Source: Sphingobium sp. 15-1 (GTDB lineage Bacteria; Pseudomonadota; Alphaproteobacteria; Sphingomonadales; Sphingomonadaceae). Taken from it: 64,000 nt of DNA. Positions 8,949 to 17,809 of the stretch are shown piece by piece. Both the position numbers and the translations under genes were made by a program. The notes under the pieces are model-generated. The model searched no databases. It was given only the letters and a program-made list of their open reading frames with translations, and was not told the DNA's origin. How positions within the stretch are numbered: position 1 is the stretch's first letter; each line of letters opens with the position of its first letter. The stretch is from positions 558,001 to 622,000 of the forward strand of contig NZ_JABXJG010000001.1 in the NCBI RefSeq assembly GCF_013375535.1, given 5' to 3'.

Positions 8949-9949
8949 TGAACCCGCTCTATATCCGCGTCTTCGTCCTTGTCCTGCTGTTCGCGGCGGT
9001 GCTCCTGACGATCGAAGGCATTTCGAGCTGGCTGCGCGCCCGGGCGACGACGGATCGCGTCGTCAATCGGCGGCTGAAGATGATCGCCGCGGGCTTCGAA
9101 CGCAGCACCGTCCTCTCCAAGCTGCGGCGCAACGATGAAGCGGTGAGTTTCGACCGCTCCACCCTGGTTGGCCGGGCGGGGCTGGGCGTCATGCGGGTGC
9201 TGCATGGCGCGGGGCTGACCTTCCCGGCGCGCACCGTGCTGATGGCGATGCTGATCGCGACAGGCATGCTGTTCCTGCTGGTGATGGTTGGCGGCATGGC
9301 GTCCGGCTACGCGTTGACGGCGGGCATGTTCGTGATGGCGGCGGCCTTTGCGGGCGCGCTGGGCATCGCCCTGCCGATGATGGTGCTGACCCGGCTCGCC
9401 CAGCGGCGCCGCAAGAAGATGGAGGAGCAATTTCCGGTCGCGCTCGACACTTTCGTGCGCGGTCTGCGCGCCGGCCATCCGATCGCCGCGGCGCTCGACC
9501 TTCTCACCAAGGAAATGCGCGATCCCATCGGCAGCGAATTCGGCATCGTCGTCGATGAAGTCACCTATGGCGCCGACCTGCGCGATGCGCTTCAGCGCAT
9601 GGCGGAACGCTGGGACATGAACGAAATGCACATGTTCGTGATTTCCCTGGCAGTGCAGAGCGAGACGGGCGGCAATCTGGCCGAAATCCTGGAAAATCTG
9701 TCGGGAGTCATCCGGGAACGGGCCAGCCTGTTCATGAAGGTGCGGGCGCTCAGTTCCGAAGGGCGCATGACCGCCGTGATGCTGACGGCCTTGCCGATCC
9801 TGACCTTTGTCGGCCTGTTCCTGGTCAACCCGGCCTTCTATCTGGACGTCGCGCAGGACAGCATGTTCATCATTGGCTTCACCGGCCTCATTCTCCTCTA
9901 CATCATCGGCTTCGTCACGATACGCCGCATGGTCGACCTGAAGGTGTGA
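8948..9949 (+). CDS. tadB: Tad inner-membrane platform protein TadB
   Basis: A 333-residue inner-membrane protein of the GspF/TadB type. An N-terminal membrane segment (about 5-25) and two helices near 95-150 are followed by the cytoplasmic F domain (about 160-285), which contains EEQFPVALDTFVRGLRAGHP and the SETGGNLAEILENLS motif. Two more helices end the protein. With TadC it should form the platform on which CpaF acts. The start codon overlaps the cpaF stop by one base; only 4 bases separate it from tadC. Confidence 0.95.
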   Translation: MNPLYIRVFVLVLLFAAVLLTIEGISSWLRARATTDRVVNRRLKMIAAGFERSTVLSKLRRNDEAVSFDRSTLVGRAGLGVMRVLHGAGLTFPARTVLMAMLIATGMLFLLVMVGGMASGYALTAGMFVMAAAFAGALGIALPMMVLTRLAQRRRKKMEEQFPVALDTFVRGLRAGHPIAAALDLLTKEMRDPIGSEFGIVVDEVTYGADLRDALQRMAERWDMNEMHMFVISLAVQSETGGNLAEILENLSGVIRERASLFMKVRALSSEGRMTAVMLTALPILTFVGLFLVNPAFYLDVAQDSMFIIGFTGLILLYIIGFVTIRRMVDLKV

Positions 9950-9953
9950 TGCG

Positions 9954-10925
9954 ATGTTGAATTCGGCGCTCATGATCCAGTTGCGGCCATTCATTCTCGG
10001 CTTGCTGTTCTTTGCCATCGTCGCATTGGTGTTCGGCCTGTCGGATGTGGTCCTGCGCAATGCGCGGGTGCGCGGCCGGCTCGACCTGGTGGGGGAAGGC
10101 GGCAACGCCACGCAAAATGGCAGCCAGACGCTGCGCGGCGAGCGGAACAACAGCGAATGGAAGAAGCTCATCGACCGGATCGAGAAGATGGGCATTTCGC
10201 TGGTCGACACCAATAATGACAGCCTGCGCCGGCGGTTGATCGCGGCTGGCTTCGCCTCTCCGGATGCGCCGAAGCTCTTCACCTTCATCCGGCTGGTCCT
10301 GACCTTTGCCCTGCCGACGATTTTCGTCGTGACGTCGCTCGGCAATCCTGAGCCTCCGGCGCCGTTCACGCTCTATCTGGTCGCGTCGCTGCTCGCGGTG
10401 TTCGGGCTGTACATGCCCAACCTCTATATTTCGGCCAAGGCGTCGCGGCGGCAGGAGGCGATCATCCACGGCTTTCCCGACGCGCTGGACCTGATGCTGG
10501 TCTGCGTCGAAGCGGGTCTGGGCCTGGAGGCGGCGATGGACCGCGTCGGCCGGGAACTGGCCGTGTCGCATCCACTGGTGTCGGCGGCCTTGGGCAAGGT
10601 GGTGCTGGAATTGCGCGCCGGGCGCAGCCGGCAGGACGCTCTGCGGCGCATGTCGGACGATGTCGACGTGGACGAGATCCGCTCTTTCGCGACGCTGTTG
10701 ATCCAGTCTGACCAATTGGGATCGAGCGTCGGCCAGACGCTGCGCGTCTATGCGTCGGAAATGCGCGAGAAGCGGCGGATGCGGGCGGAGGAAAAGGCGC
10801 ATCGCCTGCCGGTGCTGCTGTCGGTGCCACTGGTCGCGTGCATGCTGCCGGTGATGATCGGAGTGCTGATGCTGCCCGCGATCGTCCGCGTGGTGCGGGA
10901 CATCTTGCCGGTGATGAGCCATTAG
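9954..10925 (+). CDS. tadC: Tad inner-membrane platform protein TadC
   Basis: A 323-residue partner of TadB with the same GspF-type architecture. A membrane segment near 10-30 and two helices near 100-160 precede the F domain (about 165-290), which has FPDALDLMLVCVEAGLGLEA and the SDQLGSSVGQTLRVYASEMR motif. A terminal hydrophobic pair follows, broken by a short MPAIV-type loop. The next gene, the lipoprotein TPR, starts 21 bases after the stop, behind a strong purine-rich ribosome binding stretch. Confidence 0.95.
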   Translation: MLNSALMIQLRPFILGLLFFAIVALVFGLSDVVLRNARVRGRLDLVGEGGNATQNGSQTLRGERNNSEWKKLIDRIEKMGISLVDTNNDSLRRRLIAAGFASPDAPKLFTFIRLVLTFALPTIFVVTSLGNPEPPAPFTLYLVASLLAVFGLYMPNLYISAKASRRQEAIIHGFPDALDLMLVCVEAGLGLEAAMDRVGRELAVSHPLVSAALGKVVLELRAGRSRQDALRRMSDDVDVDEIRSFATLLIQSDQLGSSVGQTLRVYASEMREKRRMRAEEKAHRLPVLLSVPLVACMLPVMIGVLMLPAIVRVVRDILPVMSH

Positions 10926-10946
10926 ATATTGAGGGGAGGGGGGACC

Positions 10947-11762
10947 ATGAACAAAGCTGTGATGGCAGTCGCTCTCATTATTGCGACGACGGGGTGCAGT
11001 TCGACGCAAAAGGGCGTCTTTTCGATCAGGCCGGTCAATCAGCAACCGGACGGTCAGGCGCAGGACGCGCTGGCGCGCGGCGACCTCCTCTTTTCGCGGG
11101 GCGAATATGCGCTGGCGCTGGACGCCTTTCGCCGGGCGGTGCGCAACGATCCCACGGACGCGCATGGCCTGAACGGCGTCGCGATCAGCTATGCGGCCAT
11201 GGGGCGGCATGATCTGGCGCGGGAATTTTTCGAACTGGCCTTGGCGCGCGCGCCGCAGGATGCGCGCATCACCCGCAATTTCGCCCGCAGCCTTTCGGCG
11301 CAGGGGCTGAAGGGGGAGGCTGACGCGCTGCTGGCGCAGGCGGGCGCGGCGACGACCGCCATGCCCAAGGCCATGCGCCCGACATTGGCGCAACTGGCCT
11401 CCGTTACGCCTGCCGCGCACTCTGCGCAAATGGCGAGCGTGGAGCTGGAGCGGGTCTCGCTGGGCGAAGTGCGGCTGCGCACGATGGAGGCGGTGGCCCC
11501 GGCGGAGCGAGGCAAGCCGCAACTGACGACGCGGATCGTGACCGTGGCGGAAACGCAGGCCCGGCGCGAACTGACGGCGCCGATCATCACCGTCGCCAGG
11601 CCTGAAATCCAGGCGGCGCCAAAACCGATCAGGATGGCGGGCGACGATGCCGATCCGGCCGCGACCCAGGCAGACGCCAATGCCGAAGCCAGGGATGGCG
11701 TGTTCGAGCGGCTTTGGAAGAGCATCATGCGTCCTGCCGGGCGCAAGGGCGCGCGGGGATGA
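10947..11762 (+). CDS. tadD: TPR lipoprotein TadD
   Basis: A 271-residue lipoprotein with tetratricopeptide repeats, corresponding to TadD, which assists secretin or pilus assembly in the periplasm. Lipobox TTGC (Cys17) follows a short hydrophobic segment. TPR units lie at about 35-140 (for example GEYALALDAFRRAVRNDP, then a second turn with ARAPQDARI). The C-terminal half is Ala/Val-rich and less ordered. The ATG at 10947 is preferred to the in-frame TTG at 10929 because GAGGGGAGGGGGGACC lies between them. It overlaps the second TPR gene by 4 bases (ATGA). Confidence 0.88.
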   Translation: MNKAVMAVALIIATTGCSSTQKGVFSIRPVNQQPDGQAQDALARGDLLFSRGEYALALDAFRRAVRNDPTDAHGLNGVAISYAAMGRHDLAREFFELALARAPQDARITRNFARSLSAQGLKGEADALLAQAGAATTAMPKAMRPTLAQLASVTPAAHSAQMASVELERVSLGEVRLRTMEAVAPAERGKPQLTTRIVTVAETQARRELTAPIITVARPEIQAAPKPIRMAGDDADPAATQADANAEARDGVFERLWKSIMRPAGRKGARG

Positions 11763-12592
11763 TCTGGGCGCTGCTTCTGTCGGCGGCCGTTCCTTCAGCG
11801 GCGGTCGCCCCGGCGGCGGCGGTTCCCGCTTCGCCGGCGCTGGATTATGCCCGGCTGGTGGATGAGGCGATCGAAGGCGGACGGATCATCCAGGCGGAGG
11901 CGATGCTGACCCAGTGGCGCGCCCAGGCGCTGGCCGGCGATCTCCGGCCTATCGAGATCGCGACGGCGCGCATGGCCCTGGAAAAGCGGCGCGATCAGGA
12001 AGCGGTGGCGCGCTTCACCGCGCTCGGCCAGAGCGGACTTAAGGATTGCCGCGTGGATGAGGGGCAGGGGATCGCGCTGATGCGGCTTGGCCGGTCGCAG
12101 GAGGCGCTGGAACCGCTGCGCCGCGCCGTCGATGCCTGCGCGGGCCGGTGGCGGGCTTGGAACGCGCTGGGGGTGGCCTATGATCAGGCGCAGTCCTGGG
12201 CGCTCAGCGCCGCCGCCTATGAGCGGGCCTTCCAACTGACGGACAAACCGACGCAGATACTCAACAATTACGGCCTTTCGCTGCTCAAGCAGGGCAAGGC
12301 GGACAAGGCGGCGGCGATCTTCGACAAGGCGCGCGAGCAGGCCCCGGACGATGCCCGGATCGTCAGCAACGGCGATGCCGCTTATGTCATGTCGGGGCAG
12401 GAAATCCATCGCCGTGCCGCCGACAGCGCCGATCAATGGGGCCGTCGGCTCAGCAATGCGGGGCAGGTTGCGATGCGGATGGGCGACATGCCCAGGGCGC
12501 AGGCCTATCTCAGCCGCGCGATGACGGAAGCGGACGGCTTCGTGCCGGAAGCGGCCGCCGCGCTCGCCACCATGGAGACTGCGGGGAAATGA
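11759..12592 (+). CDS. Second TPR protein of the Tad locus
   Basis: A 277-residue exported protein: N-terminal hydrophobic Ala-rich signal (1-30), then several TPR-like units between about 35 and 230. One reads SQEALEPLRRAVDACAGRWR, followed by AWNALGVAYDQAQSWALSAA and NNYGLSLLKQGKADKAAAIF. The start is set at 11759, giving an ATGA overlap with tadD; the reading frame is open further upstream but that part lacks a signal sequence. It probably works with TadD as a periplasmic scaffold. The stop overlaps the prepilin peptidase start (ATGA at 12589-12592). Confidence 0.82.
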   Translation: MIWALLLSAAVPSAAVAPAAAVPASPALDYARLVDEAIEGGRIIQAEAMLTQWRAQALAGDLRPIEIATARMALEKRRDQEAVARFTALGQSGLKDCRVDEGQGIALMRLGRSQEALEPLRRAVDACAGRWRAWNALGVAYDQAQSWALSAAAYERAFQLTDKPTQILNNYGLSLLKQGKADKAAAIFDKAREQAPDDARIVSNGDAAYVMSGQEIHRRAADSADQWGRRLSNAGQVAMRMGDMPRAQAYLSRAMTEADGFVPEAAAALATMETAGK

Positions 12593-13113
12593 TGAAGGAC
12601 GTGGTTCTGCTGGTTGTTTCCCTCGTCCTGATCGCCGCGGCCATTGAGGACATGGCCCGGCTGCGCATATCCAACGTCTTTCCGCTGCTGGTCGTCGGCC
12701 TTTACGCCGTCTGGGTCGCGGTGGCGGGGTGGGAGAATGACATCTGGCGCAACGGCACCGTTTTTCTGGGCGTGTTCGCGCTGGGTTGCGGCTTGTTCGC
12801 TCTGCGCTGGATGGGCGGGGGCGACATCAAGCTGATGGCCGCCTGCGCGCTCTGGTTCGACTGGCAGGGGGTGGTCCCCTGGTTCGTCTACATCACCGTG
12901 GGCGGCGGCGTGCTGGCGCTGCTGCTCATCGCCGGGCGCCGGATGGTGCCCCAAAGCTTGCGGGAAGGGTCCTCGGTCGCGCTGTTCGCGCAAAAGGGGC
13001 CGATCCCCTATGGCGTGGCGATCTCGCTTGGCACGATCATGGCGCTGTATATGGCGGGGCCTAATCCCAACGGGGTCGCGCGCCTGCCCGATTTCGTCCA
13101 GGGAATGCGCTGA
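12589..13113 (+). CDS. cpaA: Prepilin peptidase CpaA (A24 family)
   Basis: A 174-residue inner-membrane aspartic protease that cleaves the leader of Flp prepilins and of the TadE-type proteins. About five to six hydrophobic helices are present. The two catalytic Asp are visible: one in IEDMARLRISN near residue 20 and one in the GGGD motif (MGGGDIKLMAA). It lacks the long methylase half of PilD and so matches the short CpaA/TadV type. It is the last gene of the pilus operon. Start 12589 overlaps the upstream stop; ATG 12592 is equally possible. Confidence 0.93.
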   Translation: MMKDVVLLVVSLVLIAAAIEDMARLRISNVFPLLVVGLYAVWVAVAGWENDIWRNGTVFLGVFALGCGLFALRWMGGGDIKLMAACALWFDWQGVVPWFVYITVGGGVLALLLIAGRRMVPQSLREGSSVALFAQKGPIPYGVAISLGTIMALYMAGPNPNGVARLPDFVQGMR

Positions 13114-13155
13114 AGCTTTCGGCGGTTATGGGCCAATAGCGGACATGAGTTCTCC

Positions 13156-13246
13156 GTCACCCCGGGCTTGACCCGGGGTCCCGCTGCCTTGGTCTAGGCG
13201 CGCACTCAAGAAGAAAAGCGGGACCCCGGGTCAAGCCCGGGGTGAC
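13156..13246. repeat. Perfect 30-bp inverted repeat (family A), between convergent genes
   Basis: The 30 bases at 13156-13185 are the exact reverse complement of 13217-13246, separated by 31 bases. The core is CACCCCGGGCTTGACCCGGGG. The element lies between the 3' ends of the pilus operon and the response regulator gene and would fold into a strong hairpin on either strand, so it may act as a two-way terminator. A second, slightly diverged copy is at 44494-44584, which marks it as a repeat family rather than a local terminator. Confidence 0.9.
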
Positions 13247-13283
13247 GAAGCGAGGCATGGCAGGAAACCACCCCTTCAGCCTT

Positions 13284-13943
13284 CTAATGCTCCATCCCGA
13301 CGGCGGGCATTTCGCTGTCCATCGACATCATCATGATGATCAGCTCGGAGCGCGACTTGATATTGAGCTTCTGGAAGATGCTGTGCAGGTGCACCTTCAC
13401 TGTGCCCTCGGTCAGTCCGCAACGCCCGGCGATCTCCCGATTGCGCAGGCCGGCGCGGATCAGGCCGGCGATCTCCAGCTCCCGATCCGTCAGCACCGCC
13501 AGGACGTTGGTGTCGTTGGCGGGCGCGGAAATGCTGTGCACCAGCGCCTGTTCCATGACGAAGGGTGCAATGCTCTTGTTGCCGTTCATCACCTGCTGAA
13601 TGCAGGACAGCAGGTCGTTGGGATCACTGTCCTTCAGCACCACGCCGTCGACGCCCAGCTTGATCGCCTCCAGCGTCTGTTCCGGACGGATATGCACGGT
13701 CATGAAGATCACCGGCACCGTGCTGCCGCTGTTCCGGATCGCGGACAGGATCGCAAGGCCGCCGCCGCTCTTCATGCTGACGTCCAGGATCAGCAGATCC
13801 GGCTCGCCCGCTTCCATCCGCTCCAGCGCCTCTTCGACCGACCGGGCGCAGAATAATATGTCATGGCCATGGGAGTTCAGGAACTGCGCCATGCCATCCA
13901 GGAAGATCGGATGATCGTCGACTATCGCAATCTGGGCCATCAT
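13284..13943 (-). CDS. NarL/LuxR-family response regulator
   Basis: A 219-residue two-component response regulator. The receiver domain (about 5-120) has the acidic pair in IVDDHP, phospho-acceptor Asp54 in LLILDVSMKSGGG, and the conserved Thr and Lys (MTVHIRP, VVLKD). A linker leads to a C-terminal LuxR-type helix-turn-helix (about 148-210) with LTDRELEIAGLI and REIAGRCGLTEGTVKVHLHS. The start is in an ATGA overlap with the histidine kinase gene, so the pair is co-translated. Position next to the Tad operon suggests, but does not prove, control of pili or surface growth. Confidence 0.93.
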   Translation of the reverse strand: MMAQIAIVDDHPIFLDGMAQFLNSHGHDILFCARSVEEALERMEAGEPDLLILDVSMKSGGGLAILSAIRNSGSTVPVIFMTVHIRPEQTLEAIKLGVDGVVLKDSDPNDLLSCIQQVMNGNKSIAPFVMEQALVHSISAPANDTNVLAVLTDRELEIAGLIRAGLRNREIAGRCGLTEGTVKVHLHSIFQKLNIKSRSELIIMMMSMDSEMPAVGMEH

Positions 13944-15658
13944 ATCGGAGACCTTGGTAAAGAGGTTGGTAGTCTGATCGAAATCAGTGAATTCATGCTT
14001 AAGTTATGAAAATACGCCGTTCCGCCGATTTTGCCCAGCCGCTTCATGATCGACTGAGACTGGAGTTCGAAGTCGCCGGTATAGCTTTCTTTGGCGACGG
14101 CCAGCGGCCCCGGATTATCCTTCAGCGCGATCAATATCTCATCGTCGACCTGGGCGATGGAGACGGTGATATGCCGCGCATTGGCGTGCTTCACCGCATT
14201 GGCGGCGGCTTCGCGGATCAGATATTCGACCTCCGCCGCGGTCTCGGCCGATACGGTCATGGAGCGCTCGACCAGATTCAGGCGGCAGTCGATCGCCCAT
14301 TGCAGCGCGATGAAGCGGCAGCATCGCTCGACCTCCCGGCCCAGGTCGACGTCGCTTTCCGCCGGGACCGGGCTTTGCTGGCTGAGCAGGCGGCGCAAAT
14401 GGGCCTGTTCCGCCGTCACCAGCTCTTCCATCGACTTGAGTTCCGCCAATTGTCCGGGGACGTCCGCATCCGCCAGACCGTGGATCGTGGTGACGAGACG
14501 GACGCGCAGCGCCGCCAGCGTCTGCAGCACGCTGTCGTGCAGATCGCGGCTCAGCGCCTGACGCGCTTCGGCAAAGGTCCGCTGGCGCCAGGCAAGGAAG
14601 AAGAAATGCCGTTCGAGGAAAAGGTCGATCCCCTCCTGTATGCGCAGGCAGCGCAGCAGCACGGCGGGCGACCAGCCATGGCTGGTCCCGATGAACAGCC
14701 GTCCGCGCAATTCCCCCGCCTGGATGTGGAAGCTCGCGCCCTGGCCGGGGCCGAACACGTCCGATATGGTCTCGGTCAGGTCCGCCGCGCGCTCGTTCCG
14801 CAATATGCCAAGGCGGCTGCGCAGCAGCAGCCGGGGCGATTGGGTGGAATAGAGGAAGGGCGCTTCCCGCGGCGTCACGTTCGACAGGCCGTCAATCTGC
14901 TTTTGCGGCAGGATGATATGGCGCGGGCCCTCCGCATCGGTCAATTCGCAATGGACGGCGGTGTCGTCCGTCATTTCCCAGATGAACGCGCAATAGCGGG
15001 AGTTCATCAATTGGGAGACCTGCTCCACCAGAAATTGCGCCAGCGATTTCTGGAAGGAGAGGCCGACGCCTTGCAGCCGCTCCGTCCAGCTTATCAGCCG
15101 TTGCTCCAATATGTTCATGCTCAGCATCGATGCCGCGATGACGCATCCGATGACGATGGTCAGGCTGTCGATGGCGCGATCCACGGCAGGCACATGGCGG
15201 GCCGGAACCCATGCCTCATAATAGCCGCGGGCGATGAAGGCGACGACCAGGCACAACCCCAATATGACGAGCGCGCCCCGCCCGAAACGGTCGGACGCCG
15301 ACCATGCGACGAAGAACAGGCATCCCAGCGCCGCGATCTGCAAGGGGTCGCACAGCACGATGACCGTCAGGAAAACGATCAGGTCGAATATCAGGAAGAT
15401 GGGGCGCAGCAGCAACCCTAGCGGCGGCGTCAGCGAATTTTGCGCGATGCTGATCGCCGTCCATGTCCACACGGCAGCCTTCAGCAGCAACGCCGTATGG
15501 GCGAATTCCGGTTCGTTGCTGAACATCGTCGCGATCTGCCAGGTCGCGGCAGCCGAAAAGGCGACGCGGGATATGGCGAAACCCAGCGTCGGTGAACGTC
15601 CCAGCCAAAGCACCAGGCGGTCCATCGCGGAAGAAGACGCCAAGGGCATATGATACAT
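13940..15658 (-). CDS. Membrane sensor histidine kinase (HisKA_3 type)
   Basis: A 572-residue sensor kinase, cognate to the NarL-type regulator that overlaps it. The N-terminal 160 residues hold several hydrophobic helices. The middle (about 200-350) resembles a sensory GAF-like region without an obvious ligand motif. The dimerisation domain has RDLHDSVLQTLAALRVRL with the phospho-acceptor His, and the ATPase domain shows the N box (AAANAVKHANARH) and a DNPGPL G box. The start at 15658 is chosen because GGGGGACAAATTTCGCC precedes it; the longer open frame overlaps recO antisense and is unlikely. Confidence 0.88.
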   Translation of the reverse strand: MYHMPLASSSAMDRLVLWLGRSPTLGFAISRVAFSAAATWQIATMFSNEPEFAHTALLLKAAVWTWTAISIAQNSLTPPLGLLLRPIFLIFDLIVFLTVIVLCDPLQIAALGCLFFVAWSASDRFGRGALVILGLCLVVAFIARGYYEAWVPARHVPAVDRAIDSLTIVIGCVIAASMLSMNILEQRLISWTERLQGVGLSFQKSLAQFLVEQVSQLMNSRYCAFIWEMTDDTAVHCELTDAEGPRHIILPQKQIDGLSNVTPREAPFLYSTQSPRLLLRSRLGILRNERAADLTETISDVFGPGQGASFHIQAGELRGRLFIGTSHGWSPAVLLRCLRIQEGIDLFLERHFFFLAWRQRTFAEARQALSRDLHDSVLQTLAALRVRLVTTIHGLADADVPGQLAELKSMEELVTAEQAHLRRLLSQQSPVPAESDVDLGREVERCCRFIALQWAIDCRLNLVERSMTVSAETAAEVEYLIREAAANAVKHANARHITVSIAQVDDEILIALKDNPGPLAVAKESYTGDFELQSQSIMKRLGKIGGTAYFHNLSMNSLISIRLPTSLPRSPI

Positions 15659-15835
15659 GGCGAAATTTGTCCCCCGACAAGTCCCCGGCGATAATTGTGC
15701 GCATGACCTGATGGAAAAGCAACCTATATCGAATGGCAGAAGGCTGGAAAACAGCGATTCTGCACGATTTCGGGACAGTTCGCTCCATGCCGGGCGTGGA
15801 TGGCGCTGCGGGCCGTTGACCGGTAAGAGGGCGGC

Positions 15836-16570
15836 ATGGCGACGCTGATCACCCCGGCCCTTGTCTGTGCCTTGCGGGCCCATGGCGAACATGGTGCGAT
15901 CGCGCGGTTGCTGACGCCCGATCATGGCCTGCTTCCCGGCTATGTGCGGGGCGGACGCTCGCGCCAGTTGCGGCCGGTGCTGCTGCCGGGCAACGCCGTC
16001 AAGGCCGAGTTCCGCGCCCGGACGGAGGAGCAACTGGCCGGGCTGACCGTGGAGCTGGAGCATAGCCGCGCCCCCCTGCTGGCCGAGCCGCTCCCCGCGG
16101 CGGCGATCGACTGGGCCTGCGCATTGACGGCGGTCGCCCTGCCGGAAGGGACGCCCTATCCTGCGCTTTATCAGGCGCTGGACGGGGTGCTGGGTGCAGT
16201 GGAGGCGGCGCCGGCGGCAAGGGGCTGGGCGGCGGCGCTGGTCCGTTATGAACTGCTGCTGTTGGCCGAGCTGGGCTTCGGGCTGGACCTGACCCGTTGC
16301 GCGGCGACCGGCGGGAATGACGACCTCGCCTATGTCAGTCCCCGCAGCGCGGCGGGGGTCAGCCGCGCAGGCGCCGCCGGTTATGAGGACCGGCTGCTGC
16401 CTTTGCCCGCCTTTTTGCTGGAGGGCGGGGCAGGGGATTGGCCTGCCATATTGGACGGGCTGCGGCTGACCGGCTTCTTTCTCGAACGGTCCGTCCTCAC
16501 CGATTGGCGCGTCGATGTGCTTGCGGCGCGGGAGCGCTTGGTGGACAGGCTGAAAAGAGCGGTTGCCTGA
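15836..16570 (+). CDS. recO: DNA repair protein RecO
   Basis: A 244-residue RecO, which loads RecA onto SSB-coated DNA in the RecFOR pathway. The N-terminal OB-fold (about 1-80) begins [21 protein letters not shown] and contains the typical GYVRGG turn. The middle is helical, and the C-terminal part has the DLTRCAATG segment; only one Cys of the zinc-binding set of other RecO proteins is evident, as in many alphaproteobacteria. AGAGGGCGGC precedes the ATG. It is transcribed away from the histidine kinase gene, with 177 bases between the starts. Confidence 0.9.
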   Translation: MATLITPALVCALRAHGEHGAIARLLTPDHGLLPGYVRGGRSRQLRPVLLPGNAVKAEFRARTEEQLAGLTVELEHSRAPLLAEPLPAAAIDWACALTAVALPEGTPYPALYQALDGVLGAVEAAPAARGWAAALVRYELLLLAELGFGLDLTRCAATGGNDDLAYVSPRSAAGVSRAGAAGYEDRLLPLPAFLLEGGAGDWPAILDGLRLTGFFLERSVLTDWRVDVLAARERLVDRLKRAVA

Positions 16571-16583
16571 ATTTTAGCGGTTG

Positions 16584-16649
16584 GTGTTCCTGCGAAGGCA
16601 GGAACCCAGTTCCAACGCCCGAGCCGTGTTCCTGCCTTCGCAGGAACAC
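16584..16649. repeat. Family B palindromic repeat, short form
   Basis: The sequence GTGTTCCTGCGAAGGCAGGA at 16584-16603 reappears inverted at 16630-16649, forming a hairpin with a 26-base loop region. It sits between recO and leuB. The same element, in longer or fragmentary form, occurs at 20258, 35965, 38339 and 61874. On translation it yields the CEGRN/CLRRNT peptides often seen as false ORFs in proteobacterial genomes. Confidence 0.88.
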
Positions 16650-16738
16650 GCCGCGCCTCCTTCTCCTCCTCGCCTAAACGCTTGCGCTGGCGGCGGCGGC
16701 TTCATAAGGGGCGGCGACGCGTTTTTAGGAGGTGCCCC

Positions 16739-17785
16739 ATGTTGATCGCCCTGTTCCCCGGAGACGGTATCGGTCCCGAGATCGTCGCGCAGGCGAAGCG
16801 CGTGCTGGACGCGCTGGCGATCCCCGGCATCACCTATGAGGAAGGCTTGGTTGGCGGCGCGGCCTACAAGGCGGTCGGCCATCCGCTGCCGCCCGAGACG
16901 CTGGAGCTGGCGAAGCGCGCCGACGCGATCCTGTTCGGCGCGGTGGGCGATCCCGATTGCGACTCGCTGGAGCGGCATCTGCGCCCGGAACAAGCGATCC
17001 TTGGTCTGCGCAAGGAACTGGGCCTCTTCTCCAACCTACGCCCGGCGAAGGTCTTCCCCGAACTGGCCGACGCCTCCGCGCTCAAGCAGGAGGTGGCGAG
17101 CGCCATCGACCTGCTGATCGTGCGCGAAACCAATGGCGACGTCTATTTCGGTGAAAAGGGCATGCGCAAGACGCCCGAGGGCCTGCGCGAAGGCTATGAC
17201 ATCATGTCCTATAATGAGGAGCAGGTGCGCAAGATCGCGCATCAGGGCTTCCAGGCGGCGCGGGCGCGCCGGGGCAAGCTCTGCTCGGTGGACAAGGCCA
17301 ATGTGCTGGAAACCAGCCAGCTTTGGCGCGACGTGGTGATAGAGGTGTCGGCGGACTATCCCGATGTCGCGCTCAGCCACATGTATGTGGACAATGCCGC
17401 GATGCAGCTCGTGCGCAATCCGGGCCAGTTCGACGTCATCGTCACCGGCAACATGTTCGGGGACATCCTCTCGGATCAGGCGAGCATGTGCGTGGGTTCC
17501 ATCGGTATGCTGGCTTCGGCCACGCTCAACGACAGCAACCAGGGCCTCTATGAGCCGATCCACGGTTCCGCGCCCGACATTGCCGGGCAGGGCAAGGCCA
17601 ATCCGCTGGCAACGGTCCTGTCGGCGGGCATGATGCTGCGCTACTCGCTGAACCTGCCGGAACAGGCCGACCGCATCGAGGCCGCCGTCGCCAAGGCTCT
17701 GGCGAACGGAGCCCGCAGCTTCGATCTGGGCGGCACGATGAGCACGGTCGAAATGGGCGACGCGGTTCTCGCGGCGCTCAACTGA
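16739..17785 (+). CDS. leuB: 3-isopropylmalate dehydrogenase
   Basis: A 348-residue NAD-dependent enzyme of leucine synthesis, oxidising and decarboxylating 3-isopropylmalate. Family marks are [11 protein letters not shown] at the start, [13 protein letters not shown], the arginine-containing substrate segment [32 protein letters not shown], the catalytic Lys/Asp region ([11 protein letters not shown] and [12 protein letters not shown]) and [15 protein letters not shown] near the end. The ATG at 16739 follows AGGAGGTGCCCC, a strong ribosome binding site, which overrides a longer open frame upstream. metZ follows at 25 bases, so the two may be cotranscribed. Confidence 0.97.
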   Translation: MLIALFPGDGIGPEIVAQAKRVLDALAIPGITYEEGLVGGAAYKAVGHPLPPETLELAKRADAILFGAVGDPDCDSLERHLRPEQAILGLRKELGLFSNLRPAKVFPELADASALKQEVASAIDLLIVRETNGDVYFGEKGMRKTPEGLREGYDIMSYNEEQVRKIAHQGFQAARARRGKLCSVDKANVLETSQLWRDVVIEVSADYPDVALSHMYVDNAAMQLVRNPGQFDVIVTGNMFGDILSDQASMCVGSIGMLASATLNDSNQGLYEPIHGSAPDIAGQGKANPLATVLSAGMMLRYSLNLPEQADRIEAAVAKALANGARSFDLGGTMSTVEMGDAVLAALN

Positions 17786-17809
17786 GGCCAGAAATACAAG
17801 GGTGGCAAG

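Noticed and set aside
7811..10369. Antisense frame of about 850 codons opposite cpaF, tadB and tadC
   Set aside because: All three sense genes have clear family motifs; the antisense product has none.
13156..13246. CRISPR-like repeat
   Set aside because: Only two inverted arms and no array of equal spacers; it is a palindromic repeat.
16574..16993. Minus-strand frame with CEGRN and CLRRNT peptides
   Set aside because: These peptides are translations of the family B repeat and overlap leuB antisense.
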